Assembly (NCBI GenBank): GCA_963662705.2
Contig: OY759767.1
Span: forward strand, 2,728,001 to 2,792,000
Length of the DNA stretch: 64,000 nucleotides
Direction: 5' to 3'
Source of the DNA: JAPPHA01 sp963662705
GTDB taxonomy: Bacteria; Pseudomonadota; Alphaproteobacteria; Rhodobacterales; Rhodobacteraceae
Positions 18,079 through 26,640 of this stretch are shown here, piece by piece. A model generated the notes under the pieces. That model saw only the letters and a program-made list of their open reading frames with translations, was not told where the DNA came from and made no database searches. A program made the translations under genes and the position numbers. Position 1 is the first letter of the stretch, and each line of letters starts with the position of its first letter.

Positions 18079-19101
18079 GTGATTCCTGATCTTGTTGCGG
18101 TCGGGGGCCTGACGGTCGACAATGTCGTAGCGGCTGACGGCACTGTCGCGCTTGAACAGGCAGGGGGAAACGGGGCCTATTCGGCCGTCGGTTTGCTGAT
18201 GTGGCGGCCGAGCGCAGGGCTAGTGAGCGCGGCGGTCGAAAGCTATCCCCGCAGAGCGCTCGAGCGTCTGAAGGCCGGCGGCGTCGATCTTGGAGGGGTT
18301 CGATGGTTTGATGAACGGCTCGAATCCTGCGACTGGTTCATCTATGATGCCGGCGGCAATCGTGAGGAGGGGCTGAAAAGCCCGTCCGCGGCTCTGGAAA
18401 ACGCCGGCTTTCACACCGACCGCCTGAGTGCGGACGAGGTTGAACGCTGGCGTACGACACTTTCGGAGCGCGATACTTCGGGCGAGATCAGCTATTCCGG
18501 TTTTCGCGATCGCCACCCGCTGACACCTGCCCAGATCCCTCCGGAGTGGCGTAAGGCCCGCGGCGTCCACCTCGCGCCCAGCCAGCCCGACGTGATGTTG
18601 ACAATGCTTGACCATTTCGCGGCTGGCGGGACTCGCTTCACTGCGGATCCGGGCTGTCAGCTTGCCGCCCGTCGGCTGGATGAGATTGCGCCGATTCTCG
18701 CTCGCCTCGACGCCTTCCTGCCGAGCGAAGTTGAGCTGCGGGCGCTCGTTCCCGGCGCCGGTCTTGAAGACGCACTGGACGAGCTTGCCTCACGCTGCCC
18801 CGGCGCGGTCGCGGTGAAACTGGGTCCGAAAGGCGTGCTGGTCCGGGATCGGGAAACTGGCGCCGCGGTAGAGGTGCCGGCGGTTTCCGCGGATACGGTC
18901 GATCCGACCGGTGCGGGAGACAGCTTCTCCGGCGGATTCCTTGCTGGGCTTGTTGAAACAGGCGACGCTGTGGCGGCGGCGCGGTTCGGTGCAATCTCGG
19001 CGGCACGGGTCGTGGCGGCTTTTGGCGCCGACGGGGCGCTTCCGGCGGATCGCGAAGCTGCGCGTGCCGCTTTCGATCGCTATCACGAGGTCGCGTCATG
19101 A
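18079..19101 (+). CDS. PfkB-family carbohydrate kinase
   Basis: Ribokinase/PfkB-type sugar kinase, 340 aa. The N-terminal VAVGGLTVDNVV and GGNGAYSAVGL match the substrate-binding start, and the C-terminal DPTGAGDSFSGGF holds the anion hole and catalytic aspartate. I chose GTG 18079, one base after the SIS stop and 5 nt after GGAGG; ATG 18040 is possible but lies inside the SIS gene. Probably phosphorylates the sugar part of the substrate before the SIS enzyme cleaves it, as FrlD does for FrlB. The order is inferred. Confidence 0.87.
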   Translation: MIPDLVAVGGLTVDNVVAADGTVALEQAGGNGAYSAVGLLMWRPSAGLVSAAVESYPRRALERLKAGGVDLGGVRWFDERLESCDWFIYDAGGNREEGLKSPSAALENAGFHTDRLSADEVERWRTTLSERDTSGEISYSGFRDRHPLTPAQIPPEWRKARGVHLAPSQPDVMLTMLDHFAAGGTRFTADPGCQLAARRLDEIAPILARLDAFLPSEVELRALVPGAGLEDALDELASRCPGAVAVKLGPKGVLVRDRETGAAVEVPAVSADTVDPTGAGDSFSGGFLAGLVETGDAVAAARFGAISAARVVAAFGADGALPADREAARAAFDRYHEVAS

Positions 19102-19193
19102 CTTTTGAGATTCTTCGGACGGGGCCTTTGTTTTTCGCGGCCCGCCGCCACCGTTCTTGCAACCGGTTCATGGACGCCGTGGGGTCTGCGTGA
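19098..19193 (+). pseudogene. 31-codon coupled ORF, likely collapsed gene
   Basis: ATG 19098 overlaps the kinase stop (ATGA) and the stop at 19191-19193 overlaps the GTG of the next gene. It begins MTFEILRTGPLFF and ends RFMDAVGSA. Both junctions look like those of a genuine operon gene, so this may be a longer gene shortened by an in-frame deletion. No family recognised. Confidence 0.35.
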
Positions 19194-20140
19194 ACCGGCG
19201 CGATTTCGAAGGCTATCGCCGCGGCGCTCCGGCCATCCGCTGGCCGGGGGGCGCGCGTCTGGCTGTCTCGATCGTCGTAAACGTTGAAGAAGGGGCCGAG
19301 CTGTCCCTGGGAGCGGGCGATACGCGCAACGAGCATATCTACGAGGTTGTCGAGGCGATCGAAGGCGACCGGGATCTGTGCATGGAGAGTCATTTCGAGT
19401 ACGGGCCGCGCGCGGGTTGGCCCCGGATCCGGAACGTGCTGCGCGGGCGCGGGATTCGCGCAACGCTGAATGCCTGTGGCCGCGCTGTGGCGACGACGCC
19501 CTGGATTGCCGCTGATGCGGTTGCTGATGGTCATGAGGTCGCCGCCCATGGCTGGCGTTGGGAGCGGCACGTGCACATGGAAGAGTCAACGGAACGCCGT
19601 GCGATCGCGCGTACGGTCGAGGCCATCGCCCGTGCCGCCGGAGCGCCGCCCGTCGGCTGGCACACGCGGTCCGCGACTTCGCTCGCCACGCGCGACCTGC
19701 TCATAGAGCAGGGCGGATTTCTTTACGACAGCAACGCCTATAACGACGATTTGCCCTACACGGTCGATACCAGGGAGGGCCCGCACGTCGTTTTGCCTTA
19801 TGCCTTCGATTCCAACGACATGCGCTTCTACAACGGCGGCGGCTTTGTCTTCGGCGAAGACTTCGCGCGCTACTGCATCGCCGCTTTCGAGCACCTCTGG
19901 CTCGAAGGCGCGTCGGCCCCGCGCATGCTGTCAATCGGACTGCACACGCGGATCATAGGGCGGCCCGCACGGATCGGCGGACTTGAAGCGTTTCTCGATC
20001 ATGCCCTGTCTCGGGAGGGCGTCTGGTTCGCAACGCGGGCTGAGATCGCGCGGGCTTGGCGCACGGGACTGGGACTGCCGGAATGGATGCCGCGACGGTG
20101 CCCGTCCGACTTTGCACCCGAGGAAGGACGTCCCGCATGA
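19190..20140 (+). CDS. PuuE-like polysaccharide deacetylase-family hydrolase
   Basis: NodB-fold amidohydrolase of the PuuE (urate catabolism, allantoinase-type) group, 316 aa from GTG 19190. Family features in order: YRRGAPAIRWPGGARLAVSI, VVNVEEGAE, SHFEYGPRAGWPRIRNVL, GHEVAAHGWRWERH (metal ligands), VGWHTRSATSLATRDLL and YNDDLPYTV. Such enzymes open cyclic amides or ureides. Its position among a racemase and a ring amidohydrolase supports a role in breaking a nitrogen heterocycle. The true substrate is unknown. Confidence 0.83.
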   Translation: MNRRDFEGYRRGAPAIRWPGGARLAVSIVVNVEEGAELSLGAGDTRNEHIYEVVEAIEGDRDLCMESHFEYGPRAGWPRIRNVLRGRGIRATLNACGRAVATTPWIAADAVADGHEVAAHGWRWERHVHMEESTERRAIARTVEAIARAAGAPPVGWHTRSATSLATRDLLIEQGGFLYDSNAYNDDLPYTVDTREGPHVVLPYAFDSNDMRFYNGGGFVFGEDFARYCIAAFEHLWLEGASAPRMLSIGLHTRIIGRPARIGGLEAFLDHALSREGVWFATRAEIARAWRTGLGLPEWMPRRCPSDFAPEEGRPA

Positions 20141-20523
20141 CCTGCAACCTCGTGGTCCATTGCGGCGCATGGCCGGACATGACCTGGACAATCGGTGCGC
20201 GGTCGGCGGTTGCCACGCATATGGACCGCGGGCCGGCGCATGCCGGTTGGCGAAGGAGCAGTGGGATCGCGGTATCCAGGAGGTTCTTTTTGTTGACGGC
20301 GGATCTCGACCGCGCCGCGGCCGCAATCTCGCGGGTCGCGTGGACGCTTCCGCGAGGAGTCTTGGGACGCAGCGCCAGCTGCAATTGGACAAAAGGACTT
20401 TTTGCCAAGCGAGCGAACCGCTCTGCCTCAAATGGTAACGAAGATGGCCTTCCCTGTCGCGGAACCTCGTGGCTGATCGCTGTGCCCTATACGTGTGGCG
20501 TGCTGACCCTCTCCGTGTCATGA
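20137..20523 (+). CDS. 128-aa coupled ORF, function unknown
   Basis: ATG 20137 overlaps the stop of the deacetylase (ATGA) and its own stop overlaps the ATG of the racemase, the same tight coupling as the rest of the operon. It starts MTCNLVVHCGAWPDMTWTIG and ends with a hydrophobic tail (WLIAVPYTCGVLTLSVS). I do not recognise a family, and the middle (RRFFLLTADLDRAAAAISR) is rich in Arg and Ser as in non-coding frames. Either a small unknown operon member or a decayed gene that kept its ends. Confidence 0.4.
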   Translation: MTCNLVVHCGAWPDMTWTIGARSAVATHMDRGPAHAGWRRSSGIAVSRRFFLLTADLDRAAAAISRVAWTLPRGVLGRSASCNWTKGLFAKRANRSASNGNEDGLPCRGTSWLIAVPYTCGVLTLSVS

Positions 20524-21173
20524 GGATCGCGCTTGTCAATCCGAACACCAACGCAGGGACGACGGCAGCAATGGTCTCAATTGCCGCCGAAGTGGCGGGT
20601 GCGCGGGCGCGGGTCGAGGGGCACACAGCCCGATTCGGCGTTCCGCTTATCACTGAGCCCGTAGCACTAGACCGGGCCGCGAAAGCGGTCGCAGCGCTCG
20701 CACCCTCACTTTCGGCAGCCGACGCCGTCATCGTCGCGGCCTTCGGCGATCCCGGACTCGCCGCGCTTCGCGCCGCGCTCGACGTGCCGGTGACGGGCAT
20801 TGCGGAGGCGGGCATGGCCGAGGCCGGTGTGAACGGGCGACCGTTCGCAGTGGTCACGACAACACCAAAGCTTGCCCCGTGCATTGCGTCGACCGCCGCC
20901 CGTTACGGACATCTGAGGTATGCAGGGACCTGGACGACCGACGGCGATCCGACGGCGCTCACAGCCGACGCCGCCGCGCTTGAGGCTGCGCTTGCCAAGG
21001 CGATCCGTTGCGCCGCCGACAGCGGGCGTGTCGAGGCGGTCATCATTGGCGGTGGCCCACTCGCAATGGCCGCTAAAGCATTGTCCGCGGCGGCGCCGGT
21101 GCCACTTGTCGAGCCGGTTCCGGCAGCTGTGCGTCTGTCGTTTCTGCGCCTTGGAGCGGAGATCCCGGCATGA
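20520..21173 (+). CDS. Asp/Glu/hydantoin racemase family protein
   Basis: 217-aa member of the Asp/Glu/hydantoin racemase family. It starts MRIALVNPNTNAGTTAAMV, the typical nucleotide-like opening, followed by VAAFGDPGLAALRAALDVPV and VTGIAEAGMAEAG, and IIGGGPLAMAAKAL near the end. Characterised racemases use two cysteines, at ACxGDPGL and LGCxG positions; here these are Ala and Gly, so the reaction may differ (some relatives are decarboxylases or lyases). Start and stop overlap both neighbours. Confidence 0.85.
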   Translation: MRIALVNPNTNAGTTAAMVSIAAEVAGARARVEGHTARFGVPLITEPVALDRAAKAVAALAPSLSAADAVIVAAFGDPGLAALRAALDVPVTGIAEAGMAEAGVNGRPFAVVTTTPKLAPCIASTAARYGHLRYAGTWTTDGDPTALTADAAALEAALAKAIRCAADSGRVEAVIIGGGPLAMAAKALSAAAPVPLVEPVPAAVRLSFLRLGAEIPA

Positions 21174-22663
21174 AACAAACACTGGTCGTCGCCGATCGAA
21201 TTGTGTGCGGGTTTTCCGCCGACGGCGTCCCCGAGATTCTCGAGGACGCGGCCATGCTGATTGAGGCCGGCAAAATCGCGTTGGTCGGCGAGGCGCGCCC
21301 GCTTCGGCGCGATTACCCTGAGGCAAGGGTGGTCGGCGGCCGCGGCCGGGTTGCGATTCCTGGCCTCGTCAACGCGCATCATCACGTCGGGCTGACACCG
21401 TTCCAGCTTGGCGCCCGGGACCAGCCGCTCGAACTTTGGTTTCCCGAACGGCTCGTCATGCGCGACGTCGACCCGCGTCTCGACACGCTGTTCTCGGCGT
21501 TCGAGATGATTTCTTCGGGTGTCACGACGGTGCAGCATTTGCACAGCCGCGCGCCCGGCGACGCCGATGCCGTTCTCGCCCGCGCGGAAGCGATCATCGG
21601 CTCTTACACCGAGATCGGAATGCGGGCGTCATACTCGTTCGCCCTGCGCGATCAGAACCGGATGATCTACGAAGCCGACGAAATCTTCGTGGCGTCTCTT
21701 CCAGCCGCCCTTCGCGGGCCGGCGGCAGCCTATCTCTCGAACTTCGCACTGCCGCTCGAGGCTCAAATAGACGTCTTTCACGCGCTTCGCGCGCGTTGGG
21801 CCGAAACGGACCTAATCGGTATCCAGATCGCGCCTTCGAACCTCCACTGGCTGTCCGACGCCGCACTCGAGGGTGCCGCGCGTATGGCCGAGGACACGGG
21901 GGCGCCTGTTCACATGCACCTCCTCGAAACACCCTATCAAGCCGAATACGCGCGCCGCCGAACCGGTGGTTCGGCGCTGGCCTTCATGGACCGCTTCGGT
22001 CTGGTCGGACCGCAGCTCACAATCGGGCACGGCGTCTGGATGTCTGGCGAGGATATGGATCTGCTTTCGGATCGGGGCGGGTGCCTTTGCCACAATTGTT
22101 CGTCCAATCTCCGGCTAAAGAGCGGCACGGTTAACCTGAACGCCTTTCTGGCCCGCGGCGTGCGTGTTGCGCTGGGCATCGACGAGGCGGGCATCAACGA
22201 TGATCGCGACATGCTTCAGGAGATGCGACTCGCCTTGACGCTGCACCGGCCGGCAGGCCACGACGCACCCTGTCCCAGGGCGACCGACATCCTGCGCATG
22301 GCCACCGAACACGGTGCCGTAACGACACCATTTGCCGGCCGGATTGGGCGATTGTCGCCCGGCATGGCCGCCGATATCGTGCTGCTCGACTGGGCAACCG
22401 TTACGGGGCCCTGGCAGGATCCGGCAATTCCTCTGATTGACGTCCTCCTTCGGCGGGCGAAGGCCGGCGCAGTCGAAACGGTTATCATCGGCGGCGAGAC
22501 GGTCTATGACCAAGGCAACTTCATGCGGGTGGACCGGCAGGCCGTCCAAGGGGAAATTGCACGTGCGCTGGGGCGTCCGGATTCAGAGGCGGAAGCGTCG
22601 CTTCGACGCCTGGCATCCGATTTGGTGGAACCGGTGCGCGATTTTTACAGAGACTGGCTCTGA
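21170..22663 (+). CDS. ATZ/TRZ-type amidohydrolase (ring deaminase-like)
   Basis: Metal-dependent amidohydrolase, 497 aa, of the guanine/8-oxoguanine/cytosine-deaminase-like group. Metal ligands are visible as NAHHHVG near residue 68, HMHLLETP, IGHGVW, and the aspartate in ALGIDEAGINDDRDM. The N-terminal beta strand (VADRIVCGFSADG) and C-terminal DIVLLDWATV complete the composite domain. Length is normal for the group. ATG 21170 overlaps the racemase stop. Last gene of the SIS operon; probably deaminates or hydrolyses a nitrogen ring. Substrate not assignable from sequence. Confidence 0.9.
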   Translation: MKQTLVVADRIVCGFSADGVPEILEDAAMLIEAGKIALVGEARPLRRDYPEARVVGGRGRVAIPGLVNAHHHVGLTPFQLGARDQPLELWFPERLVMRDVDPRLDTLFSAFEMISSGVTTVQHLHSRAPGDADAVLARAEAIIGSYTEIGMRASYSFALRDQNRMIYEADEIFVASLPAALRGPAAAYLSNFALPLEAQIDVFHALRARWAETDLIGIQIAPSNLHWLSDAALEGAARMAEDTGAPVHMHLLETPYQAEYARRRTGGSALAFMDRFGLVGPQLTIGHGVWMSGEDMDLLSDRGGCLCHNCSSNLRLKSGTVNLNAFLARGVRVALGIDEAGINDDRDMLQEMRLALTLHRPAGHDAPCPRATDILRMATEHGAVTTPFAGRIGRLSPGMAADIVLLDWATVTGPWQDPAIPLIDVLLRRAKAGAVETVIIGGETVYDQGNFMRVDRQAVQGEIARALGRPDSEAEASLRRLASDLVEPVRDFYRDWL

Positions 22664-23137
22664 AGTTGAGCTCGAGCCTGCCAACCGCTTGTCCGGCGCA
22701 CCGGCAACGGGACGGCCTTTTGCGACTTTGAAATTAGCAAGGCGTAGGCGGGCAATTCATGCCCTCACGGGCCTGAAACTGTAACACATTCCTTGGCGGA
22801 TTCTCTGATCCAGGCGCCAATTGCTGTGCCTGTATAGTCAATGATATATATACAAAACAATGATTTATGAAATTGGACCGTCGAAGTCGGGTGGATGTTA
22901 TTCTTGGAAACAGCGTAACTGCTCACCCCGAATTTGCGGTTGAGGGAATTCCTGCACGACAGCGGTCAATCTCGCGAAACGGTGCTCGCGGCCGTCTCGG
23001 TCCCCAACCTGCCACGGGCATTGCCCGGCCATTGGACGGGACACGGACATGCGGACAACCGATGTACCGGGCTGCCTCGCCCCGCAGGTCTTCTGGCCCC
23101 TTGGTCCCGCAACAGTCCGTCCCTCGGGAATTCGGCG
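22664..23137. other. no recognisable gene
   Basis: Intergenic stretch after the amidohydrolase. It includes an AT-rich patch (ATGATATATATAC near 22840) in an otherwise GC-rich window. No conserved frame found. Confidence 0.5.
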
Positions 23138-23759
23138 TCAATTATCCTTCCTGAACACTTCTTCCAGGCTGTCGGCATCCAGTGTCCGGTCCAGCCAGCC
23201 ATCGAGATCGTCGAGGTCGCCCGCGGCAATGCGGTCCCTGACCCTCGGCGGCAACGGACCGAACCGGCGCTCAAGAAGGCGTGTCAATCCCCGGGCCTCG
23301 CCCCGTTCCATCAGTGCTTCCGCGATCGTGCCCACAAGGCCCTCCATTTCGTCGAAACCCGCCTCACGCAGGTTGGTGCGCAGAACCTCCAGCTCCCCGT
23401 CGGGATGGGTCTGCAAGATATACTCAATGACCTGTTTCTGGAAAGTGGAATCCACGTCGGCCAGGCCACCGGCAACCAGCGTCAGGTACTCCACCGTCCG
23501 GCGGACGAGTGCGATCAGGGCAGCCCTGACCGCCGCGTCACGCGACAGCTCCTCCGCCGGCAGTGCTCTCAGTTCGCGGAGGATGAAGCGCGCCCCGGGC
23601 AGGAAGACCAGTTCCGGGTCCTCGGCCGCGATCATCGCTTCCAGCCCCTCCGCAACCGACCAGCGGGCCGCTCCATGGTAGAACACGACCGGAATGATCG
23701 GTGGAAGGGCACGGAGCCGGTCCGTCCGGCCCTGTGCATGGCGCATCCAGATCCTTATC
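23138..23759 (-). pseudogene. Rpn-family nuclease, C-terminal part (split by RIT element)
   Basis: C-terminal half of an Rpn/YhgA-like (PD-(D/E)XK) nuclease: LPPIIPVVFYHGAARWSVAE, then a DUF4351-like tail (LTRLLERRFGPLPPRVRDRI). Codons just before MRHAQGR read KIRIW, and joining these to the piece at 28654 restores SYMIRIWMRHA, the family's usual sequence. The 4.9-kb element lies between. Rpn proteins promote recA-independent recombination and act in phage defence. Confidence 0.85.
23754..23759 (+). repeat. target-site duplication, left copy
   Basis: CTTATC, repeated at 28654-28659. Removing one copy plus the element restores an unbroken Rpn reading frame. Confidence 0.75.
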
Positions 23760-23786
23760 TTATCGGAATGTTTTTCCTATCGGAAC
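23760..23786 (+). repeat. RIT element left inverted repeat
   Basis: Contains two direct copies of TATCGGAA separated by TGTTTTTCC. The reverse complement is at 28601-28627, perfect over this length. Confidence 0.85.
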
Positions 23787-24153
23787 CGATCAGCGATATC
23801 TCATGTCTTTTCAATCGGTTACCCAGGAGCAATTCGGATAACGTCTTGCCGCGTATCAGGCCGATGACCTGACATTCCGACGGTTTTGACCATGCAGTAG
23901 GTGTTGGAGCTGCATTTGCGGGTCGATTCCGTCGGGAATCCTGCCTTCCGACCCCTTCAAGGGAGTTTCGGAGTTGCTCCTGGCCGAGTTTTGGGAGCCA
24001 GAAGGAAAATAATTGTCAGAACCTTTTACGGCCACGGATCCGTGATGACAACGGTCACGTCGGGCTCGCCAAATGTCAGACCTGCGGTCTCCGTACGCAT
24101 CAATTGAACCCGGAACAGGGTCCCGATTACAAAAGGTCAAGATGACATGATTG
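23787..24153. other. RIT element left non-coding region
   Basis: About 370 nt between the left repeat and the 28-bp palindrome with no recognisable gene. Short frames exist on both strands, none with a family motif. Confidence 0.5.
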
Positions 24154-24181
24154 CCCCGGCCGGATTGCAATCCGGCCGGGG
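24154..24181. terminator. perfect 28-bp palindrome, possible terminator or protein site
   Basis: Fourteen-base arms, CCCCGGCCGGATTG and its exact complement, with no loop. It lies 15 nt before the zinc-ribbon frame. A GC-rich stem of this strength could stop outside transcription entering the element, but only a weak T-rich stretch (CTTGTCTTTCT) follows; it could equally be a binding site. Confidence 0.45.
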
Positions 24182-24195
24182 GCTTGTCTTTCTGA

Positions 24196-24909
24196 AGTTA
24201 CTACCCCTACAGAAGGACGTTTGCTATTTTATCAGATGATCATTGCCCTGTCGCGGTCTGGAATTTCGTTGGCCAGATCGATGAATACCTTGTCAGGCTG
24301 ACACAGGAGGCGGGCTGTCCGCATTGCGGCGGCCCACTGGATCGCGGAGATTACCCGCGCAAGCCGCGTGGTCTGCCACCGGAACTTGCCGGTCAGATCT
24401 GGAAGCGCACCAGCCTGTGCTGTCGCAGTTGTCGCGGGCGGACCCTGCCACCGTCACTTCGGTTTCCGGATCGTGGACAATACGTCGCCTGGTTCCGACT
24501 CTCGGTGTCGGAGGCGCTCAAAAGTGGCAAGAAGGCGCTTTTGACCCTTGCCCATGAGTTCGGGGTCCCGCGGAGCACCTTGCGACGTTGGCAAAGCGTC
24601 TGGCGCGAGATTGTCCAGCCGCCCCGGGTCTGGGTAGAGGTTTGGACCATTCTCAAATCCGTGTCCGGCTGCCTGCCAGCTTCGACAATCGATCAGATGG
24701 CGTGCCCGACCTGTCGCGATCGGCTGCTGAGATCACTCCATAAATTATGTCCGGCTTGGCTTCCGGACACAAAATCCGTGATCGGTTGTAGTCGCGCAGA
24801 ACATCTCCATCGAACCCTTTCTTTTCCTGTGGTTGATCCGGTTTTGCATGGATCAGACCGGGAGAGGCAGCATGGAGGAACAAGCGAAGGCGGCTTTCAG
24901 ATGCCATGA
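24196..24909 (+). CDS. zinc-ribbon/HTH protein of the RIT element (DUF6431-like)
   Basis: Open from 24196 to 24909 with no ATG, GTG or TTG early in the frame that I can defend, so the start is unknown. The N-terminal half has two CxxC knuckles (GCPHCGG and LCCRSCRGRTLPPS), then a helix-turn-helix-like part (LAHEFGVPRSTLRRWQSVW) and another CxxC (MACPTCRDRLL). This arrangement matches small zinc-ribbon proteins often found with transposases. It may help recombination or bind element ends. Alternatively a decayed gene, given the missing start. Confidence 0.6.
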   Translation, partial: SYYPYRRTFAILSDDHCPVAVWNFVGQIDEYLVRLTQEAGCPHCGGPLDRGDYPRKPRGLPPELAGQIWKRTSLCCRSCRGRTLPPSLRFPDRGQYVAWFRLSVSEALKSGKKALLTLAHEFGVPRSTLRRWQSVWREIVQPPRVWVEVWTILKSVSGCLPASTIDQMACPTCRDRLLRSLHKLCPAWLPDTKSVIGCSRAEHLHRTLSFPVVDPVLHGSDRERQHGGTSEGGFQMP

Positions 24910-25083
24910 CCTGATCGCGCCACATGAACGATTGACAGTCAGCGGTCCGCTGTCAGTTTCGTCATGCCCGAACGGTGAACTGGCAGCGGTCTTGCGGGGT
25001 CTCGCCGCCGGGGGACGGATGTATCCAACGCGCCGCACAAATGATCCGGTTTCCGCGTGCCCGGCCACCCGGGAAACCGAGTC

Positions 25084-26640
25084 ATGAGTTTTCCGTCTGG
25101 CGAGAGGACTTCATTCCCTGACCTCCAGGATCGGTTGAAGGAGATCATTCCCGGTTACCAGTCCTGGCTGGAACAGCAAGGTCTGGGATCTCGCCGGATC
25201 GCCAATCTGGTGTGCATGGCACGACACATCGTCACTTGGCTTGCTGTCAGCGGTATCGAGATCGCGGCATTCGACATCCGCGGGATTGCCGGTTTCCTGT
25301 CGCACGACTGCACCTGTCCCGGGAGATTTCAATCCCCTCCGTTGCGCCGCACGCGAGAGCGGGCAAACAGGTTTCTCACCTGGCTCCTGGACACCGGCCA
25401 GACGGAACTGCCGTCACTGATCGTCGAGGGCGGAAAGCATGTGGACGCGTTCATCAGCGACCTGTCCGGCCAAGGGTACAGTGATTGCACGATGCAAGAC
25501 CGTTCGACGGCATGTCGCCATTTTGTCGTCTGGCTCTACTGTTCGGACCTTGTCCTCGACCAGATCGACGATGGCGTGATCCGGAGGTTTCTCGAACACG
25601 AGTGTACCTGTTCCTGTCCGCACTTCTTCCGACGTCCCAGCCGGTTCACGGGATCATCCGGTGTACGCATCTCGATCGAACGGTTTGCCGATTTTCTCGC
25701 CTGCGCGGGAGTGATGGAACCCTGGCGAACAGAGGAGGCACCGCCTGCAGCGCGCAACGTCTTCGTCGATGGTTATCTGGACTGGATGCACCGCCATCGC
25801 GGGGCGCGCGAAAGAACCATCTGCATCCATGAATGGCATTTGAACCGGGATGTGCTGCCGGATCTGGGTGACGATCCGGCGTCATATGACGTGAGCACCA
25901 TTCGGGCAGCTTTCATCAGCTGGGCGCAGACCAGATCATCCTGCCAACTTGCGGGCATGGCTACCGTTCTGCGTGGCTATCTGCGGTATCTTGGCGCCAA
26001 CGGATTCTGCAACCCGGCGCTTGTTGCCGCCGTCCCAAGCGTCAGGATCGAACCGCAAGCCGACCTTCCGCGGTACGTGACCGACTCCGAAGTCGAGGCA
26101 CTGATCGCGAGTTGCGACACGGCCACGTCGATCGGCATGCGTGATCGCGCGATCATGCTGCTTCTGGCCCGGCTTGCACTGCGGGCCGGCGACATCCCGG
26201 CGCTCCGACTGAAAGACATCGACTGGGAACAGGCACGTATTCGGGTGAGCGGAAAGTCACGCAGAAGCGAAGCCATGCCGCTGCCCCAGGATTGCGGCGA
26301 TGCCCTGAAGATGTACATTCTTCATGGTCGCCCCCGTGTCGACAGCGACTTCGTCTTCCTGAGGTCATGTGCTCCACATCGTGCGTTGTCTTCCGGGAGA
26401 ATCGTCTCGGAGACTGTCCGGCGCGCCAAGGAACGGGCCGGGATCGATGGCGAGGGCCTTCCTGCCGCACATCTGTTCCGGCATTCGCGCGCCACGAACC
26501 TGCTGCGCGGTGGCGCTTCGCTCGAAACCGTGGCCACGATTCTGCGTCACGAATCGATCAAGACGACAACCCTTTATGCACGAGTCGACACGCGAATGCT
26601 GCTGGAAGTGGCTCAACCATGGCCGGAGGATGAACCATGA
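25084..26640 (+). CDS. tyrosine recombinase 1 of RIT element
   Basis: Site-specific recombinase, 518 aa from ATG 25084 (an upstream start at 25057 is possible). The long N-terminal region includes two Cys/His-rich patches (HDCTCPG, HECTCSCPHFF) and a core-binding domain; the catalytic domain has LALRAGDIPALRLKDIDW (first Arg), HLFRHSRATNLL (HxxR), RHESIKTTTLYARVD (His and Tyr nucleophile). All catalytic residues seem present. Its stop overlaps the next start (ATGA). Confidence 0.92.
   Translation: MSFPSGERTSFPDLQDRLKEIIPGYQSWLEQQGLGSRRIANLVCMARHIVTWLAVSGIEIAAFDIRGIAGFLSHDCTCPGRFQSPPLRRTRERANRFLTWLLDTGQTELPSLIVEGGKHVDAFISDLSGQGYSDCTMQDRSTACRHFVVWLYCSDLVLDQIDDGVIRRFLEHECTCSCPHFFRRPSRFTGSSGVRISIERFADFLACAGVMEPWRTEEAPPAARNVFVDGYLDWMHRHRGARERTICIHEWHLNRDVLPDLGDDPASYDVSTIRAAFISWAQTRSSCQLAGMATVLRGYLRYLGANGFCNPALVAAVPSVRIEPQADLPRYVTDSEVEALIASCDTATSIGMRDRAIMLLLARLALRAGDIPALRLKDIDWEQARIRVSGKSRRSEAMPLPQDCGDALKMYILHGRPRVDSDFVFLRSCAPHRALSSGRIVSETVRRAKERAGIDGEGLPAAHLFRHSRATNLLRGGASLETVATILRHESIKTTTLYARVDTRMLLEVAQPWPEDEP

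Noticed and set aside
22835..22865. AT-rich patch as a replication origin
   Set aside because: No DnaA-box cluster, iterons or replication gene nearby.
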